Positions 32,450-43,044 of a stretch of 64,000 bases of DNA are shown here, piece after piece (position 1 is the first letter of the stretch; each line of letters starts with the position of its first letter). A program made the translations under genes and the position numbers. The DNA comes from Glebionis coronaria (lineage: Eukaryota > Streptophyta > Magnoliopsida > Asterales > Asteraceae), in NCBI GenBank assembly GCA_025667525.1, contig CM046882.1, forward strand, positions 216,612,592 through 216,676,591, in the 5' to 3' direction. The notes under the pieces were generated by a model. That model saw only the letters and a list, made by a program, of their open reading frames with translations, made no database searches and was not told the DNA's origin.

Positions 32450-32914
32450 TGTTGGATCCACTGGATGTGGATCTTGCAGCCTGTAAGGAAAGGTGAACGA
32501 CTTCTGTAATCACAAGTCTATTCCCGAGAGACTCTATACACAGTATAAGTGTAGAATACAAATACTATAAAGAAGAACAAAATAACTATAACGACTTGAT
32601 CCTTTTCTAAGGATTTCTAATATTAATAATAACTAGAATTATGTTTGATGAAGGTGTGTCTAACCCTTCTGCCTAAGGTTCCTTTTATACTACAAGGAAA
32701 CCCTAATACATCATTAATAAAAACGTGTAAAACTAATATGCATATCCTTTCCTAACATATCTCATGCATATCCTAACAGAATAACAACTAAATAATAAAG
32801 TTTGACTTTAAATAAGACCAGGAGCACGACTTGCTCCTACTACTACTATGACCAGGAGGAACTACATACCTCCTAGTCTACCTATTACAAATAACTATTC
32901 CAATGGTCCTAACA
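32450..32914 (-). repeat. Element E 3' LTR
   Basis: 465 bases with imperfect inverted ends TGTTGGATCC / GGTCCTAACA. The boundary is inferred from the loss of homology to the C/E third ORF, the terminal inverted repeat and the adjacent polypurine tract. The partner LTR is not in the window. Confidence 0.75.
32692..32700 (-). promoter_or_regulatory. Element E LTR TATA box
   Basis: GTATAAAAG on the minus strand, about 215 bases from the U3 end at 32914. Confidence 0.55.
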
Positions 32915-32930
32915 ATCCTCCCCTAAACTT
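32915..32930 (-). other. Element E polypurine tract
   Basis: Minus strand AAGTTTAGGGGAGGAT, directly inside the 3' LTR. Confidence 0.75.
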
Positions 32931-33115
32931 GAATTTGACTTGTTGAGTTCAAGTTTCCTGGTAAATCGTGCAATAAAGTTTGAGGATTGGAACAGCAAAA
33001 GAAACAACAGCATCAGCAATATAAGGAACATAAGAACCGCTGCAACAAGGAACACTAGAAGCTTCTCCAAAGCTTGAAACAAATCAACATCATGTTGAAT
33101 CTTCACAGCAACATG

Positions 33116-33620
33116 ATCAGATTTGATGAGCCTTTACCAAGTAGTTCCTCGCTCTTGGGCTAGCCAGTCTTTCTGGTAGAATAAGCATCACCCTGGGAGA
33201 CCAGAACCCAACCCAACTCTTAGAACGTGAATCAATGGCGAGTGGGGGTACCCTGATGATTTTAGGCAAACCATCACAGCCGTCAACAGATTTGATATGT
33301 CTTTACCAGAAGCCGTACCCTTCTGGACTCACCAACTCTTAGCAATGAAGCATCGATGAGTTGAAAACCCTATAGCTTTGAGGAAGCTATTATAGCTATC
33401 AACAGATTTGATAAAATCTTTACCAAGAGCCGTACCCCCTTGGATTAGCCACTTTTCAGTCTAGGACCATGGCAAGTGAAAACCATCCAGTTTTGGGTAA
33501 CCTGGCAACCATCAACGGAGTTGAGAATCACACCAGGAGCCGTACCGTCAAGGTGAATCAACTCTTTCTTGTCTATGAGACATGGTGAGTTGAGCACCAT
33601 TTGTTGTGTGGAACAAGTCC
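33116..33620. repeat. Diverged tandem repeat in the E 3' untranslated region
   Basis: Four units of about 110-170 bases, each with a CAACAGATTTGAT...TTTACCA core, an AGCCGTACC block and a GATGAGTTGA or similar end. Starts are near 33116, 33285, 33400 and 33513. The last unit is the most diverged. Confidence 0.7.
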
Positions 33621-33894
33621 AACACCAGATGAAACACCAAACCTCCACAAGTGTGAAACCGTCAAAATGAACCCAATGTTTTCGAAAAAGTATAAGAAGA
33701 TATTATATTATTCACAAGTGTAAAATCCATGATCTGGTTAAAGTATAAGCAGATATTATATAAAAAGTATATATATATATATTATTAACGATAACAAATG
33801 TAAGTCACCAATCACTGTACATATTGGTGAAAATAATTGCAGTATTAACAGGCGAACATAAAACACAAAACAGAAAAACTTACAAACCAACCCA

Positions 33895-35246
33895 TCACAT
33901 ACTAGACGCAGCCACCTTCTCAGCTTGTAACCGAGCTTGTATCCCTTCCACCAATGTAGTCGCCATAGAAGTCTCATTCCCGGAAGGGGCATTGGAAATC
34001 TGCAAGTGACAAGCAAGCATGGCCTCCATAGAAGCAATAGTCAACGGATAGTCTAGATCCGTAAGCATGAACACCATTGCACCAGACTCCAACTCTAAAA
34101 CATGCACTCCACAGCCAGCATACAACTTCCATCGCTTGATTACCCATCGTGGCTGGTCCTTCCAGACACCAGAATGTGGAGCATGTGGAGGGGAATCAAG
34201 CATCATCTTCAAATCAGCCCACATTGTCAGACCAGGCCATGAAGGCACCTCACTAGGATGAGTAGGCAAACCAGCATCAACAAACCCATACAACGACATA
34301 AGATCCCGACGATCTACCCAATTCAACACACCTTGAAAACCCGAAGCATAACGAACATAAGCATCACTGATGGAAATCTTATGGGTGAAAGTACCAGGAA
34401 TCGTGGTGGATGGCTTAACCGTCCAAGTTGTAATAAACCCCGTACCCATTGGAAATTCTGAGTCACTGTCGGAAGCTGCATCAATAAGATTTTCGGGAGC
34501 ACGCTTCTCATAAGGAACAAACTTGCCACGTCTAGCCATCTTCTTGCGAATGGAATGACGAGGAGTGGGAGCACTAGACGAGGGTTCAACCTTTACCTTC
34601 GCAGCAAGAATAGGATCAGCAGAAGTAGAATCAATACCTTGTCCAACCAAAGGATCAACGGTAGCTGCACCAGGAGAAGGAGTAGGTTAAGAGCCAGTCA
34701 CGGGTGGTGAGGGTTGTGCCATAGCAGGAGTAGCAGTAGTGGTGGTAGTGGTAGCATAGGTGGTGGTGGTGGTAGGACCCGAAGATGAAACAGGAGGAGC
34801 AACCAAAGGTGTAGAGGTGGTACCAGCAGTAGAGACATCAACAACAAATGGAAGACCAGTAGAACCAAGAGGAACATCAGATAAAGAACCAGGAGTACGC
34901 TTGTGAGGGGGTGAGGGAGCATCAGTCATAGGGGCTTTCCCCTTAGGATCATGAGACGGTCCAGCAATTGGACCAGCAGTAGTACCAGCAACATCTTCGT
35001 TTGGTGTAGGAGTAGCAACAGTAGGAGGGATGCTTGATGAAGTAGGAGGAATCGGCAGATCATCATATGACTTATCAGCCAACGCAGCCTTCGCCAACAA
35101 ATTCAAGCCATCCTCCACAAGATCTTCAACCTCCTCATCAGAATCAGACTGAACCACATGCTTCTTCCTCCTCCTCTGTTGTGTCTCCAAAGCTTTAATC
35201 CGGTCAGCCATGGGAAGAACAAATTCCCTGGTAATCTTACGATGTT
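33895..35246 (-). pseudogene. Element E third ORF, C-terminal segment (after F)
   Basis: This continues the third ORF of E downstream of F. MADRIKALETQQRRRKKH is followed by an acidic EDLVEDGLNLLAKAALADK block and a Pro/Thr/Ser-rich part. An in-frame TAA at 34687-34689 comes next, then the conserved C-terminal domain (WVDRRDLMSLYG, WPGLTMWADLKMML, WKDQPRWVIKRWKLYAG). Compared with C, a helical segment of roughly 170 residues is missing between HKRT and PGSLSDV. The frame after subtraction of F and one TSD copy agrees with 44647 onward. The natural stop is at 33895. Confidence 0.8.
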
Positions 35247-36853
35247 TGTAGAAACTAGAAGGGGGGGGGGGGGGGGGGGTTGAATAGTTTCTCTTCGATT
35301 GGTGACCAAATTAAAATTACTTTCAATTTGGTTTGTATCAAAACTATCTTTTACTTGATGCTAAGTTGCATAATGATTAGGTTCAATTGAAATACACTAG
35401 CAAGGATAATAAGCAAGTATAATGATAATGAAATAAGTAAAGAGCAAGGAAGGAGACAACCTAGTGGGAAGACACCAAGATTTATAGTGGTTCGACAACG
35501 AGGCTCTATCCTCGTTTCTACTCCACTCCTCGAGTACACCTACTCGAGATTTCCACTATATCCACAAGCTCCCTTCTCGGCGGAGAAAACCTTACATCGT
35601 TGCTTACATTATTTTCCGACACTAAGCTAAATGTCGAGACCTAATCTTTAGCTAGGACCAATCTACACGACGTTGCCTACTTCACAATTTAACGACACAA
35701 GGATAGATGTCGAGTTCTAATCTTAAGGTAGAACCAATCTTCACGACGTTGCCTACTTCACCATTTTACGACACAAGGCTAGATGTCGAGTTCTAATCGA
35801 AAGCTAGAACCAATCTTCACGACTCTTCACTTTGAAGCTAAGTGAGAACTTCACACAACACAACTACTAATCACTTTAAAGTTTAGTGAGAACTAACAAG
35901 ACACAACCACATCACTTTATAGTTTAGTGAGAACTCATAATCAAATCTATTACAACTCCACTAGACTTATCCAAGTACACACATGTAGCTTGGATTTACA
36001 CAACACAAATCCAAGCAAACACATATGCAATGGATGTACACAACAAATCCAAGTATCAACAAATAACTTGGATGAACACAACTAGTCCAAGTATTCATAA
36101 ATACATTGGATTGACCTAAAACAAAAAGGGGTATCATGATGAATATGACTAGCTCGTAGATTCATCTTTATCACAACACTAGTGAGTGAGTGATCTTCTC
36201 ATTGGACATGGTAAAGGAGGGGATCAAGAGGATAATCATATGTAAACATCCTTAACAAATTAAGTGATCATTTACTAATGATTATGCTATAGAAAATAGA
36301 AAAATGGCTGAGAAAAACGTCCAAGAGGCTTGCTGTAAAATGAGATTTGACCCACTATTTAAAGGAGACAAAGTTACAACGGATCTATAACGGCTACTGT
36401 GCGCGGTACCTTATCTCACCCCGCGGTACCATATCGTTAAGGTACCGCGTAGGTACTTAAGGTACCGCCACTAGACTCCGCTCCATTTTTTGTCTTTTAG
36501 TGGGGTGGGAATATCTGAGGTATTTGAACCCTTCAAAGGATATTCTAACAGCATTTGGAATATGCCATTTTCAAATTTTCATTTTCCATTTTAATAAAAC
36601 ATTTTCTAAAAAAGAAAGTTTATTAAAAAGACTTTTGTCTTATTAGCAAAAGTGAGTTTTAAGGATAATCATTTTGATGATCACTAAGTATGATTAAGAA
36701 AGGTTAGTGATATGATTATTACCTTGATGATAGTATTAGTTAAATAATTCATTTTGTGTTTCTACACTAAATGTGTTGTATGGTTTGTTGTGATCAAAAC
36801 TAAGAAAGATTAGTTAACACTAATAATGTTTTTAGGCATTACTTGCATTAACA
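35247..36853 (-). repeat. Element F 3' LTR
   Basis: 1,607 bases, with a 19-base G run at 35261-35279 (plus strand) and the palindrome cluster at 36401-36469. Confidence 0.93.
36401..36469. promoter_or_regulatory. F palindromic motif cluster, 3' LTR copy
   Basis: GCGGTACCTTATC / GCGGTACCATATC / AAGGTACCGCG units. In transcription direction (minus) it lies just upstream of a CTTTAAATAG box at 36355-36364. GTACC starts 42 bases from the last base of TTTAAAG. Confidence 0.8.
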
Positions 36854-36868
36854 ATCTCCCCCTTTTTG
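36854..36868 (-). other. Element F polypurine tract
   Basis: Minus strand CAAAAAGGGGGAGAT, directly inside the 3' LTR. Confidence 0.8.
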
Positions 36869-37497
36869 ATTACGACAAACGATAAACTCATTTACGTATA
36901 AACACAAACTATGGAATTATTAACTAGTTTATCACTATCATTTATCCCCCTTTGTCGTAGCAAAAAGGTTAGCATAAGTCTTTGAAGTGCATCGAACTTT
37001 GCTAGTAGCTCCCCCTTGGTGGTTGCTCCCCCTTGCTCGGGGCACCAAGTTTGTGAGCTAAGGTGACATGCTACACAAAGGTTAGTAGAAAGGAAAGAAA
37101 CACCAATGTATATATGATCACTACCTACTAAGTAACTTGAGAGGGAGAAAGAGAAGAAATCTCAAATTAGAAGCAAGTATTTTGCTAAGTATGTCCAAAG
37201 AGGTAATTGACAAAATCAAACTTCAATAAAATGAAGATGATAAGCTTGTCAATGGGTTAAAGCTTTAGAATTGATGGAATCACCTATAAGCAATTGTAAA
37301 AATTTAACCAAGATCAACTCAAAAATAGAACTAATTAGATAGCACACAAATAACACAAAAGTTACAAAAAATACAACAAAGAAGATAGTCATACACATAG
37401 TATGAGTATCTAAAAGCAATAAATAAGGAAAATAAACCACTAAGCATAAGCTAGTCTAATAGTGATATTTTCCAAGATTGCTAAAAATAAAATAAAA
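36869..37497 (-). other. Element F 3' untranslated region
   Basis: About 630 bases, AT-rich, without an ORF I would believe. A CTCCCCCTTG repeat near 37010-37040 gives extra purine-rich tracts on the minus strand. Confidence 0.6.
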
Positions 37498-38043
37498 CTA
37501 AAAAGACGACGATGCATCATTCGAAGTTTTGTCCACCAGAACGAAAACTTGAATAGGAGGTCGAGTGAGAAGGAATTCAAGAAAATTTAACTTCTCATAC
37601 ACATGAGCAAGTTCAATTTGTTGAAATCGGCAACAATCACACGAGGATCCATGATGCAACACAAAATCGTTTGATGGGGGTATGGCATCAAACTTAGGGT
37701 TTGGTGGTGGTGGGGTAAAGGGTTTGGGAATGTTTTCACAATGCCTTGTGAGGTTTGGGAAGGTGGAAAGGTCATTGAGTTGGGGGGTATTGAAGGATTG
37801 TGGTGGTGGTGGAACATGTTCTTTTGCGCCGGTGATGGGGTTTATGGTGTAAGTCTCATTCCAATACTTGATTGGAGAGAAGGTAGGGTTTTTGGGTAGT
37901 TTGGACGAAGATGGTTCATTCTTCTTAACCCAAACGGTTCGAACCAAGATTTTCGGTTTCTTTGAAAGCTTGGATGAAGAAGCTTTGGGTGAGTTGGGTT
38001 GTGACAAAGAAATGTCAAGGTTAGGAATGTAGGAGTTAGGCAT
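37498..38043 (-). CDS. F-ORF3: small basic/proline-rich protein with HGSSCDCC motif, unknown function
   Basis: 181 residues from the ATG at 38043 (MPNSYIPNLDISLSQ). The frame is open further upstream but without a better ATG. The N-terminal half is Ser/Lys/Pro-rich with KKPKILVRTVWVKKNEPSSS. The middle is proline-rich, and the C-terminal part has LHHGSSCDCCRFQQIELAHV and LEFLLTRPP. The spacing HG-x2-C-x-C-C followed by FLLT-x-PP is shared with F-ORF2, so the two look like diverged duplicates. There is no known retrotransposon domain, signal peptide or membrane segment. A palindrome cluster and TTTAAAG box lie 190-300 bases upstream. It could be a degenerate gag or an accessory protein; I cannot choose. 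Confidence 0.6.
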   Translation of the reverse strand: MPNSYIPNLDISLSQPNSPKASSSKLSKKPKILVRTVWVKKNEPSSSKLPKNPTFSPIKYWNETYTINPITGAKEHVPPPPQSFNTPQLNDLSTFPNLTRHCENIPKPFTPPPPNPKFDAIPPSNDFVLHHGSSCDCCRFQQIELAHVYEKLNFLEFLLTRPPIQVFVLVDKTSNDASSSF

Positions 38044-38135
38044 TGTGAGAGTGTGAGAATGATATCTCAAGGTTATGTGAGAATGAATTCTCAAGTTGGG
38101 AAGGTGTGAGAATTAAATCTCAAGGTTGGGGTATA
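38044..38135. repeat. Short hairpin-forming repeats in the leader of F-ORF3
   Basis: Three to four copies of a GTGAGAAT...ATCTCAAGG unit, each able to pair GAGAAT with ATTCTC-like sequence, directly upstream of the F-ORF3 start codon. Confidence 0.55.
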
Positions 38136-38777
38136 AGTAAAATGTAATCAAGGTAAGAATTTGAATACAAAATGTGTATTGTCAAGGAATGTTTAGTCAA
38201 TTTGAGTAAACAAGGAATCTTGACTGGGAATAGGGTTTAAAGGTTTTGACCAAAAATTCGTCAAAAGCCACATTTTGGCCGCAGTACCTTATATGGGCCG
38301 GCGGTTCCATATCACTAAGGAACCGCGGGTCCTTAAGGATTCGCGTCCAGAGGACTTTAAACCATGTTTTTCCTGGGTTTTGGGAAAAACTAAGACTTTA
38401 TCAAAAAATTGCAAATCTTGGATTTTTACCTCTATTAGAACCAAAGTATGCTAGGGTTGCATAAAGCAACACATTCACAAAGAATGTCTTGACAAAGGGT
38501 GACAAAATAATTTAGATATCATTTTGAAACAATTTTAGTCAAGTTTAGGGGTTGTGATAGATTTAGGTTCAATTTTAATTTCAAATTAAAGTTTGATTAG
38601 TGTGCACAAAAAGATAGATACACACAAAGCTAAATCCATAATGAAACATTCATTAATGAGGAAACAAGTACAAAGATAAATAAAACTAACTAATACATAG
38701 CTAGCTTATCATAAAATCTAGATAGGTGATTTTCTTTGGCTTGTTGTTGAAAAACTTTATTAAAAGAACTCCATCAT
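38136..38777 (-). other. F spacer upstream of F-ORF3 with palindrome and TTTAAAG box
   Basis: No ORF. Contains TTTAAAG (plus-strand reading) at 38236-38242 and the palindrome cluster at 38279-38344. The rest, up to the F-ORF2 stop, is AT-rich. Confidence 0.6.
38279..38344. promoter_or_regulatory. F palindromic motif cluster upstream of F-ORF3
   Basis: GCAGTACCTTAT, GCGGTTCCATATC and AAGGAACCGCGG units. The GTACC starts 42 bases from the end of TTTAAAG (38242), exactly as in the LTR copies. Confidence 0.8.
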
Positions 38778-39440
38778 TCATCTCCTAGGAGGAGGCATGG
38801 AGAACAAAGTAAGCAAGAAATCTTGCAAACCCCTATGTAGTCCATACATATCCATCCTTAGGTTTTGGATGAGGAAGTGGTTGTAGAGACAACATGGACA
38901 TCTAGGACCATGAGTTTGTTGAAACCCAAAGTAAGGATCACCCAAGAGGAGGGAAAGAGGGACACCCAAAATTGGGATGTTTGAGTTGGGTGGAGGTGGA
39001 GGAGGCAAGTTCTCCAATGGGGAAATGGGTGAGTGTGGAGGTAAATCCTCCAAGGTTGGTGAAATGGGTGAGTTGTGAGGGGTAAAAGGTGAAGTCACCA
39101 AAATGTCATCAAAGTCATTCCCAAAAGGAATGCTTTGGATTGGTTGAGGTTGTGTGGTCACTTCCAAGGGTGCACTTGGAGTGAAGGGTGAGGAAAGCTC
39201 ATTCATTCTAGAATTGAATGAAGAGGAGGTAGAACCAATGGAGTGGTTAGTACCATGGGTGGAAGAAGTCTTGCATGGTGCAAGAGGTGGGGAAGGTGAT
39301 GAAGAAATGAGGATAGGAACATTCTCATTCTTAGGTGTGAGGAAAGGTGAAGAGTTAGGCTTAGCTACCTTAACCCTTATTTTGAGTGTTTTTCTTGGGG
39401 TGGAGGTCTTGGAAGTGTTTGAGGTTTTACTACACACCAT
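38778..39440 (-). CDS. F-ORF2: proline/serine-rich protein with HGPRCPCC motif, unknown function
   Basis: 220 residues from the ATG at 39440 (MVCSKTSNTSKTSTPRKTLK). The N-terminus is basic with TLKIRVKVAKPNSSPFL, comparable to PKILVRTVWVKKNEPSSS in F-ORF3. A long Pro/Ser/Thr-rich middle follows. The C-terminal block has GPRCPCCLYNHFLIQ and LQDFLLTLFSMPPPRR, sharing HG-x2-C-x-C-C and FLLT with F-ORF3. No enzyme motif was seen. A palindrome cluster sits 240-290 bases upstream. The intact frame of this length in an AT-rich element argues that it is real, though the function is unknown. Confidence 0.62.
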   Translation of the reverse strand: MVCSKTSNTSKTSTPRKTLKIRVKVAKPNSSPFLTPKNENVPILISSSPSPPLAPCKTSSTHGTNHSIGSTSSSFNSRMNELSSPFTPSAPLEVTTQPQPIQSIPFGNDFDDILVTSPFTPHNSPISPTLEDLPPHSPISPLENLPPPPPPNSNIPILGVPLSLLLGDPYFGFQQTHGPRCPCCLYNHFLIQNLRMDMYGLHRGLQDFLLTLFSMPPPRR

Positions 39441-39974
39441 GGTTGATTAGGGTGGTTTAAGGTTTAGGGAAGTATGTTTGATGTGTGAAGAACATGGCAA
39501 ACAAGGTGGGTTTAAATGGTTGAGGGGATGATCCAAACTAGTAATGGGTTAAAATCATTTTAGGTGAATAATGAATTTAGATACCCTAGTTTAGGAAATG
39601 TGCAGTTTATTACTGAAAATCATGCAAGGTTTATACAAAATTAAGAAAACAGTGTAAAGCAAAGATGCTGTCGTGCATAGTGACCGGCGGTTCCTTATCT
39701 AGAACCGGCGGTACCTTATCGATAAGGAACCCAAATTTTTCCCAAAGGTTTCACAAGCAAAAGTTAACTACATATCAAAATTTAATAAGCTAACTATCAT
39801 ATGGCATGCACAAAGCTATGTAAAACACAAACATGAAGGCATAATTAACATTAAGGATCAAGATAAATGATAATTCTAACATGCAATCACAAGTTAATAC
39901 ATATCCAAGATAAAATAAAATTGTTCAACAATACATGTTTACCAACATGTATTCTTTGAAAAGCTTCAATGCTT
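39441..39974 (-). other. F spacer between F-ORF1 and F-ORF2 with palindrome cluster
   Basis: No ORF. Holds the palindrome cluster at 39683-39731 and a TATAAA (minus strand, 39635-39630) about 55 bases downstream of it in the direction of F-ORF2. Confidence 0.6.
39683..39731. promoter_or_regulatory. F palindromic motif cluster upstream of F-ORF2
   Basis: GGCGGTTCCTTATC and GGCGGTACCTTATCGATAAGGAACC; the second half is a near-perfect palindrome around ATCGAT. Confidence 0.8.
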
Positions 39975-41021
39975 TCACCTTCTCTTCTTCCCCAATCCCT
40001 TGATCATATTCCCTAAGAACTTGAAACCTTTTCTTGATTCAACCCGGTGTTCGTGCAATTCCCCTCGAGTTCTAAGGTTTTCGCGGTAAAGATGCTCCAT
40101 ATTGAGATCTTCTGGTACTTCGCTAGAATGATGAGGAGGAGGAGCTAAGTCTTCAAATTCATCCTTGAATGGGTTTGAGGATGGATGGGAATTACTCGAA
40201 GAGTGGAAATGAGAACTAGTACCTATGCCATCACCATCACTTGTTGGCATGTCCATGTCCTCATCATCCATCTCTTGATGAACAGATTTTCTCGATCCTC
40301 GATCACTTCTTGTCTTTCTAGCATATGCCTCTTGAATGGGCAACATAACCCGATGAACCGGGTAGAAGCGAGAAAGATCAAGGTGGGGAAAATCATGAGC
40401 AACCCTTTTGAAAAGGCGAGTTAGAAGCATAGCATAGGGAAGGTTTGTCTTGGGCTTCGAAAAGGCATAATTGATTCGTCGAGCGATATAGAATGCCAAG
40501 TTATACTTGGTGGATGTAAAGATGCAACTCAACATATGCACCATACACGCCGGGATATGATCTCGGTTTCCACCAAGACAAAAGACATTCTCCCTAAGGA
40601 TATTGGCCCATTGAACCATAAAATCCTTAAGGTCGCTAGAGAGCACTTCATATTGATTCACATTTCGTACATTTGAATGAAGGCTTCTCACAACGTTACC
40701 ATCACGCTCTTTCGAGACGATTTCAAGAATGAACTCTAGATCAATTTCGGTGTGGTCTTTTGGAGGTTTATCGAAGGATTCCGAGAGAGCATCAAGTCTC
40801 CATTTATCCGTAAAACGACAAGTGCCTTCATATGGTACACCGAGAATTTGACCAAAGTCTTCAAGAGAGTATTGACTCAATTGATCATTCAATACGAAAC
40901 GAATGAAGATTTGTCCATTGTATTCAATCATGGAGTAGGTGCTAAAGAATTCAAGAAGGAATAAGGGGTAAATATATTCTTCTATGTTGAGCAAGCAATC
41001 AAACCCTGAAAGCTCAAACAT
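39975..41021 (-). CDS. F-ORF1: 348-residue protein resembling plant transposon ORF-1-type domain, unknown function
   Basis: The ATG at 41021 gives MFELSGFDCLLNIEEYIYP. The conserved-looking region runs to about residue 235, with IEEYIYPLFLLEFFSTY, YSLEDFGQILGVPYEGTC, a DLKDFMVQWANILRENVFCL stretch and HIPACMVHMLSCIFTSTKY. YNLAFYIARRI and LPYAMLLTRLFK follow. After that come an acidic/Ser-rich linker and a basic end FLGNMIKGLGKKRR. From memory this type is widespread among Asteraceae hypothetical proteins and is reminiscent of the Athila ORF-1 / plant transposon protein families. I have not compared it. Upstream, a short frame 41045-41194 (ATG at 41194) could be a first exon joined through an AG at about 41009. 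The start is therefore uncertain. Confidence 0.68.
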   Translation of the reverse strand: MFELSGFDCLLNIEEYIYPLFLLEFFSTYSMIEYNGQIFIRFVLNDQLSQYSLEDFGQILGVPYEGTCRFTDKWRLDALSESFDKPPKDHTEIDLEFILEIVSKERDGNVVRSLHSNVRNVNQYEVLSSDLKDFMVQWANILRENVFCLGGNRDHIPACMVHMLSCIFTSTKYNLAFYIARRINYAFSKPKTNLPYAMLLTRLFKRVAHDFPHLDLSRFYPVHRVMLPIQEAYARKTRSDRGSRKSVHQEMDDEDMDMPTSDGDGIGTSSHFHSSSNSHPSSNPFKDEFEDLAPPPHHSSEVPEDLNMEHLYRENLRTRGELHEHRVESRKGFKFLGNMIKGLGKKRR

Positions 41022-41194
41022 AGATAGGATATAGACATAACACGTTATTTCCTTGTCACCGACTCTACCCTCATGGAAACAACGAGTGGAAAGGGATGAA
41101 AACGCGTTTTGAAGTTGGGGGAAGCATAGGTTTGGGAGATGTCGGGCATATAATCTTTAGTGTATTGATGATCTTTTTGATATTGAGAAGGCAT

Positions 41195-43032
41195 GATTAA
41201 GTACCTAAATACAAACACAAGACAATATTTCTCCAATCACTCATATGAAAATCAAAAAGGAAAACGAAAAATGAAAATGTGTTATATTAATTTCTTGACA
41301 AACATAGGATTGAATCCATATCATTTTCATGTTCACAATGTGTCTATTCCATCATTGACCAAGAAAACATGATCTATGTTAAATGAACAATGGATTAGAA
41401 CATTGGTTTTTCAAAACAAGTTTTTTTTAGGTAAGCATTAACAATGTCATTACCTACTTGTTCATGGGTTCATCTCAAATCCATAATTCAACCAAAATCA
41501 TTTAGCCTAAATTCAGATTTGTTATACAAGTGGGTTTTAGTGAAATCTTAATGAATATCAACCTAAGGAATCATAGTAAGATTACCATGTCAACCCACAT
41601 TACATATTAAGGTCTTAATTCAATTTCAATTTTAAAAATCCCCAATTATGAAAGGATGAACCCTAGAACAAAATAGATGAAATTGAAAGAAAATACTTAC
41701 AATTAATTGATGCTACATGAAGGATGAGTGAAACCCACAACTTGGAATCAATTAATTTGAGTGATTGAAGGGTTTGGAAGCTTCAATAATGGTAGAAAAG
41801 GTAAAACCCGTCGGCTGTGTGTTTTTGGAAGAGAGAGAGTTTTGTTTGAAAAAGAATAAAAAACACAAACTGGCGCTCTGACAAAAGTTACTGCCCGCGG
41901 TACCTTATCGATAAGGAACCGCGGGTTTGAGCCGCGGAGATAAGGAACCGCCTATAGAGGCAGGTTTCTATCTCTGAAAAACGCCAAATTTTGAAAATCC
42001 AGTTTTTCTAAAATACTTAAAATTAAATCATGAGCCTTTTAGAATATCATTGGATCATCCTAACACTAAGCAATATGCCTTAATGAAGGATTACGAGTTA
42101 AATCAAGATCGAAAAGAACCGAAACGGACAAACGACTACTCGTAGCAAAACGACTAAGTGGAGAGAAGTCAAGAGAAGTGAATCAAGACTAGGATCAATG
42201 CTCAAGGGATTAATGACAATCTTCAAGTAGTTGAAACGAAGAGCTTGTGTCATATATAGTGGTTTAAGATGTGCCTTTCCGGCGAAACGATAAACGGCTT
42301 TGGTAATGAATAAGCACAAAGCAATTATTTAAGTCTAAACTAAGATCACTTTCAATAATAGTCTTAGTCTAAACTAATATATGAGCAAAGTATTAATTCA
42401 CTTTCTCTCCCACAAAGGGCCTACTAACCGTATGGGTGCAAACCATGGAAATCATGCTTGATACTTTAAGCTTCTACTAACTCACTCTACATCACCATAG
42501 TGAGTCAAGTATCCAAGCAATGAAGGTTTGAGAGGATAAAAGAAAAGAAACACAAACCACAAATAAATGTCAAGGCAAGGATGCCGAGAACAAGCACATA
42601 GTCAAGTAATGATCAAAAGAATGATCAAAGGGCGTGTGGAAGAACGAAAGTGTACCTTGGCCACAAAGAGCAATCCATGAAGGAATAAGTGTTATGCCCA
42701 ATCAATGACTATGATGAGTACTAAGTCTTCAATGACTAGTATCATTCCCAATCATCTTGGTATCATCATTCAAAGAAGTTAAATATCAATGAAGATGATT
42801 CTTCTAAAAGTGCAAGTAACTCAATCCATAACCAATAAATTGATTGATCTTCATGAGTACCTACTAATCTTAAGTGGGATGCAAAATTATCATTTAAAAT
42901 ACCTATTTTCAAAGAAAACATAGTTTTGACCAAAGAGAAACTTTAGTATAACTAGACCTTCTAATTTGATGTGACAATGGATCGATCCAAGTTTTAAAGT
43001 ACAGTATACTTCAAAGATCTTGAGTGACCATC
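41195..43032 (-). other. F 5' leader region with a 30-base palindrome
   Basis: About 1.8 kb between the primer site and F-ORF1 without a credible coding region. The only notable structure is the palindrome cluster at 41894-41952. Confidence 0.65.
41894..41952. promoter_or_regulatory. F palindromic motif cluster upstream of F-ORF1
   Basis: Bases 41895-41924 form a 30-base palindrome, CCGCGGTACCTTATC facing GATAAGGAACCGCGG, with one mismatched pair. A further GATAAGGAACCGCC follows. No TTTAAAG box is present at the 42-base distance, only an AT-rich stretch. Confidence 0.8.
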
Positions 43033-43044
43033 GCTCTGATACCA
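43033..43044 (-). other. Element F primer binding site
   Basis: Minus strand TGGTATCAGAGC, perfect for initiator-Met tRNA, two bases from the LTR. Confidence 0.92.

Noticed and set aside
35351..35539. 62-residue ORF in the F LTR (twin at 43139-43327)
   Set aside because: Short, hydrophobic, no conserved features; expected by chance in 1.6 kb.
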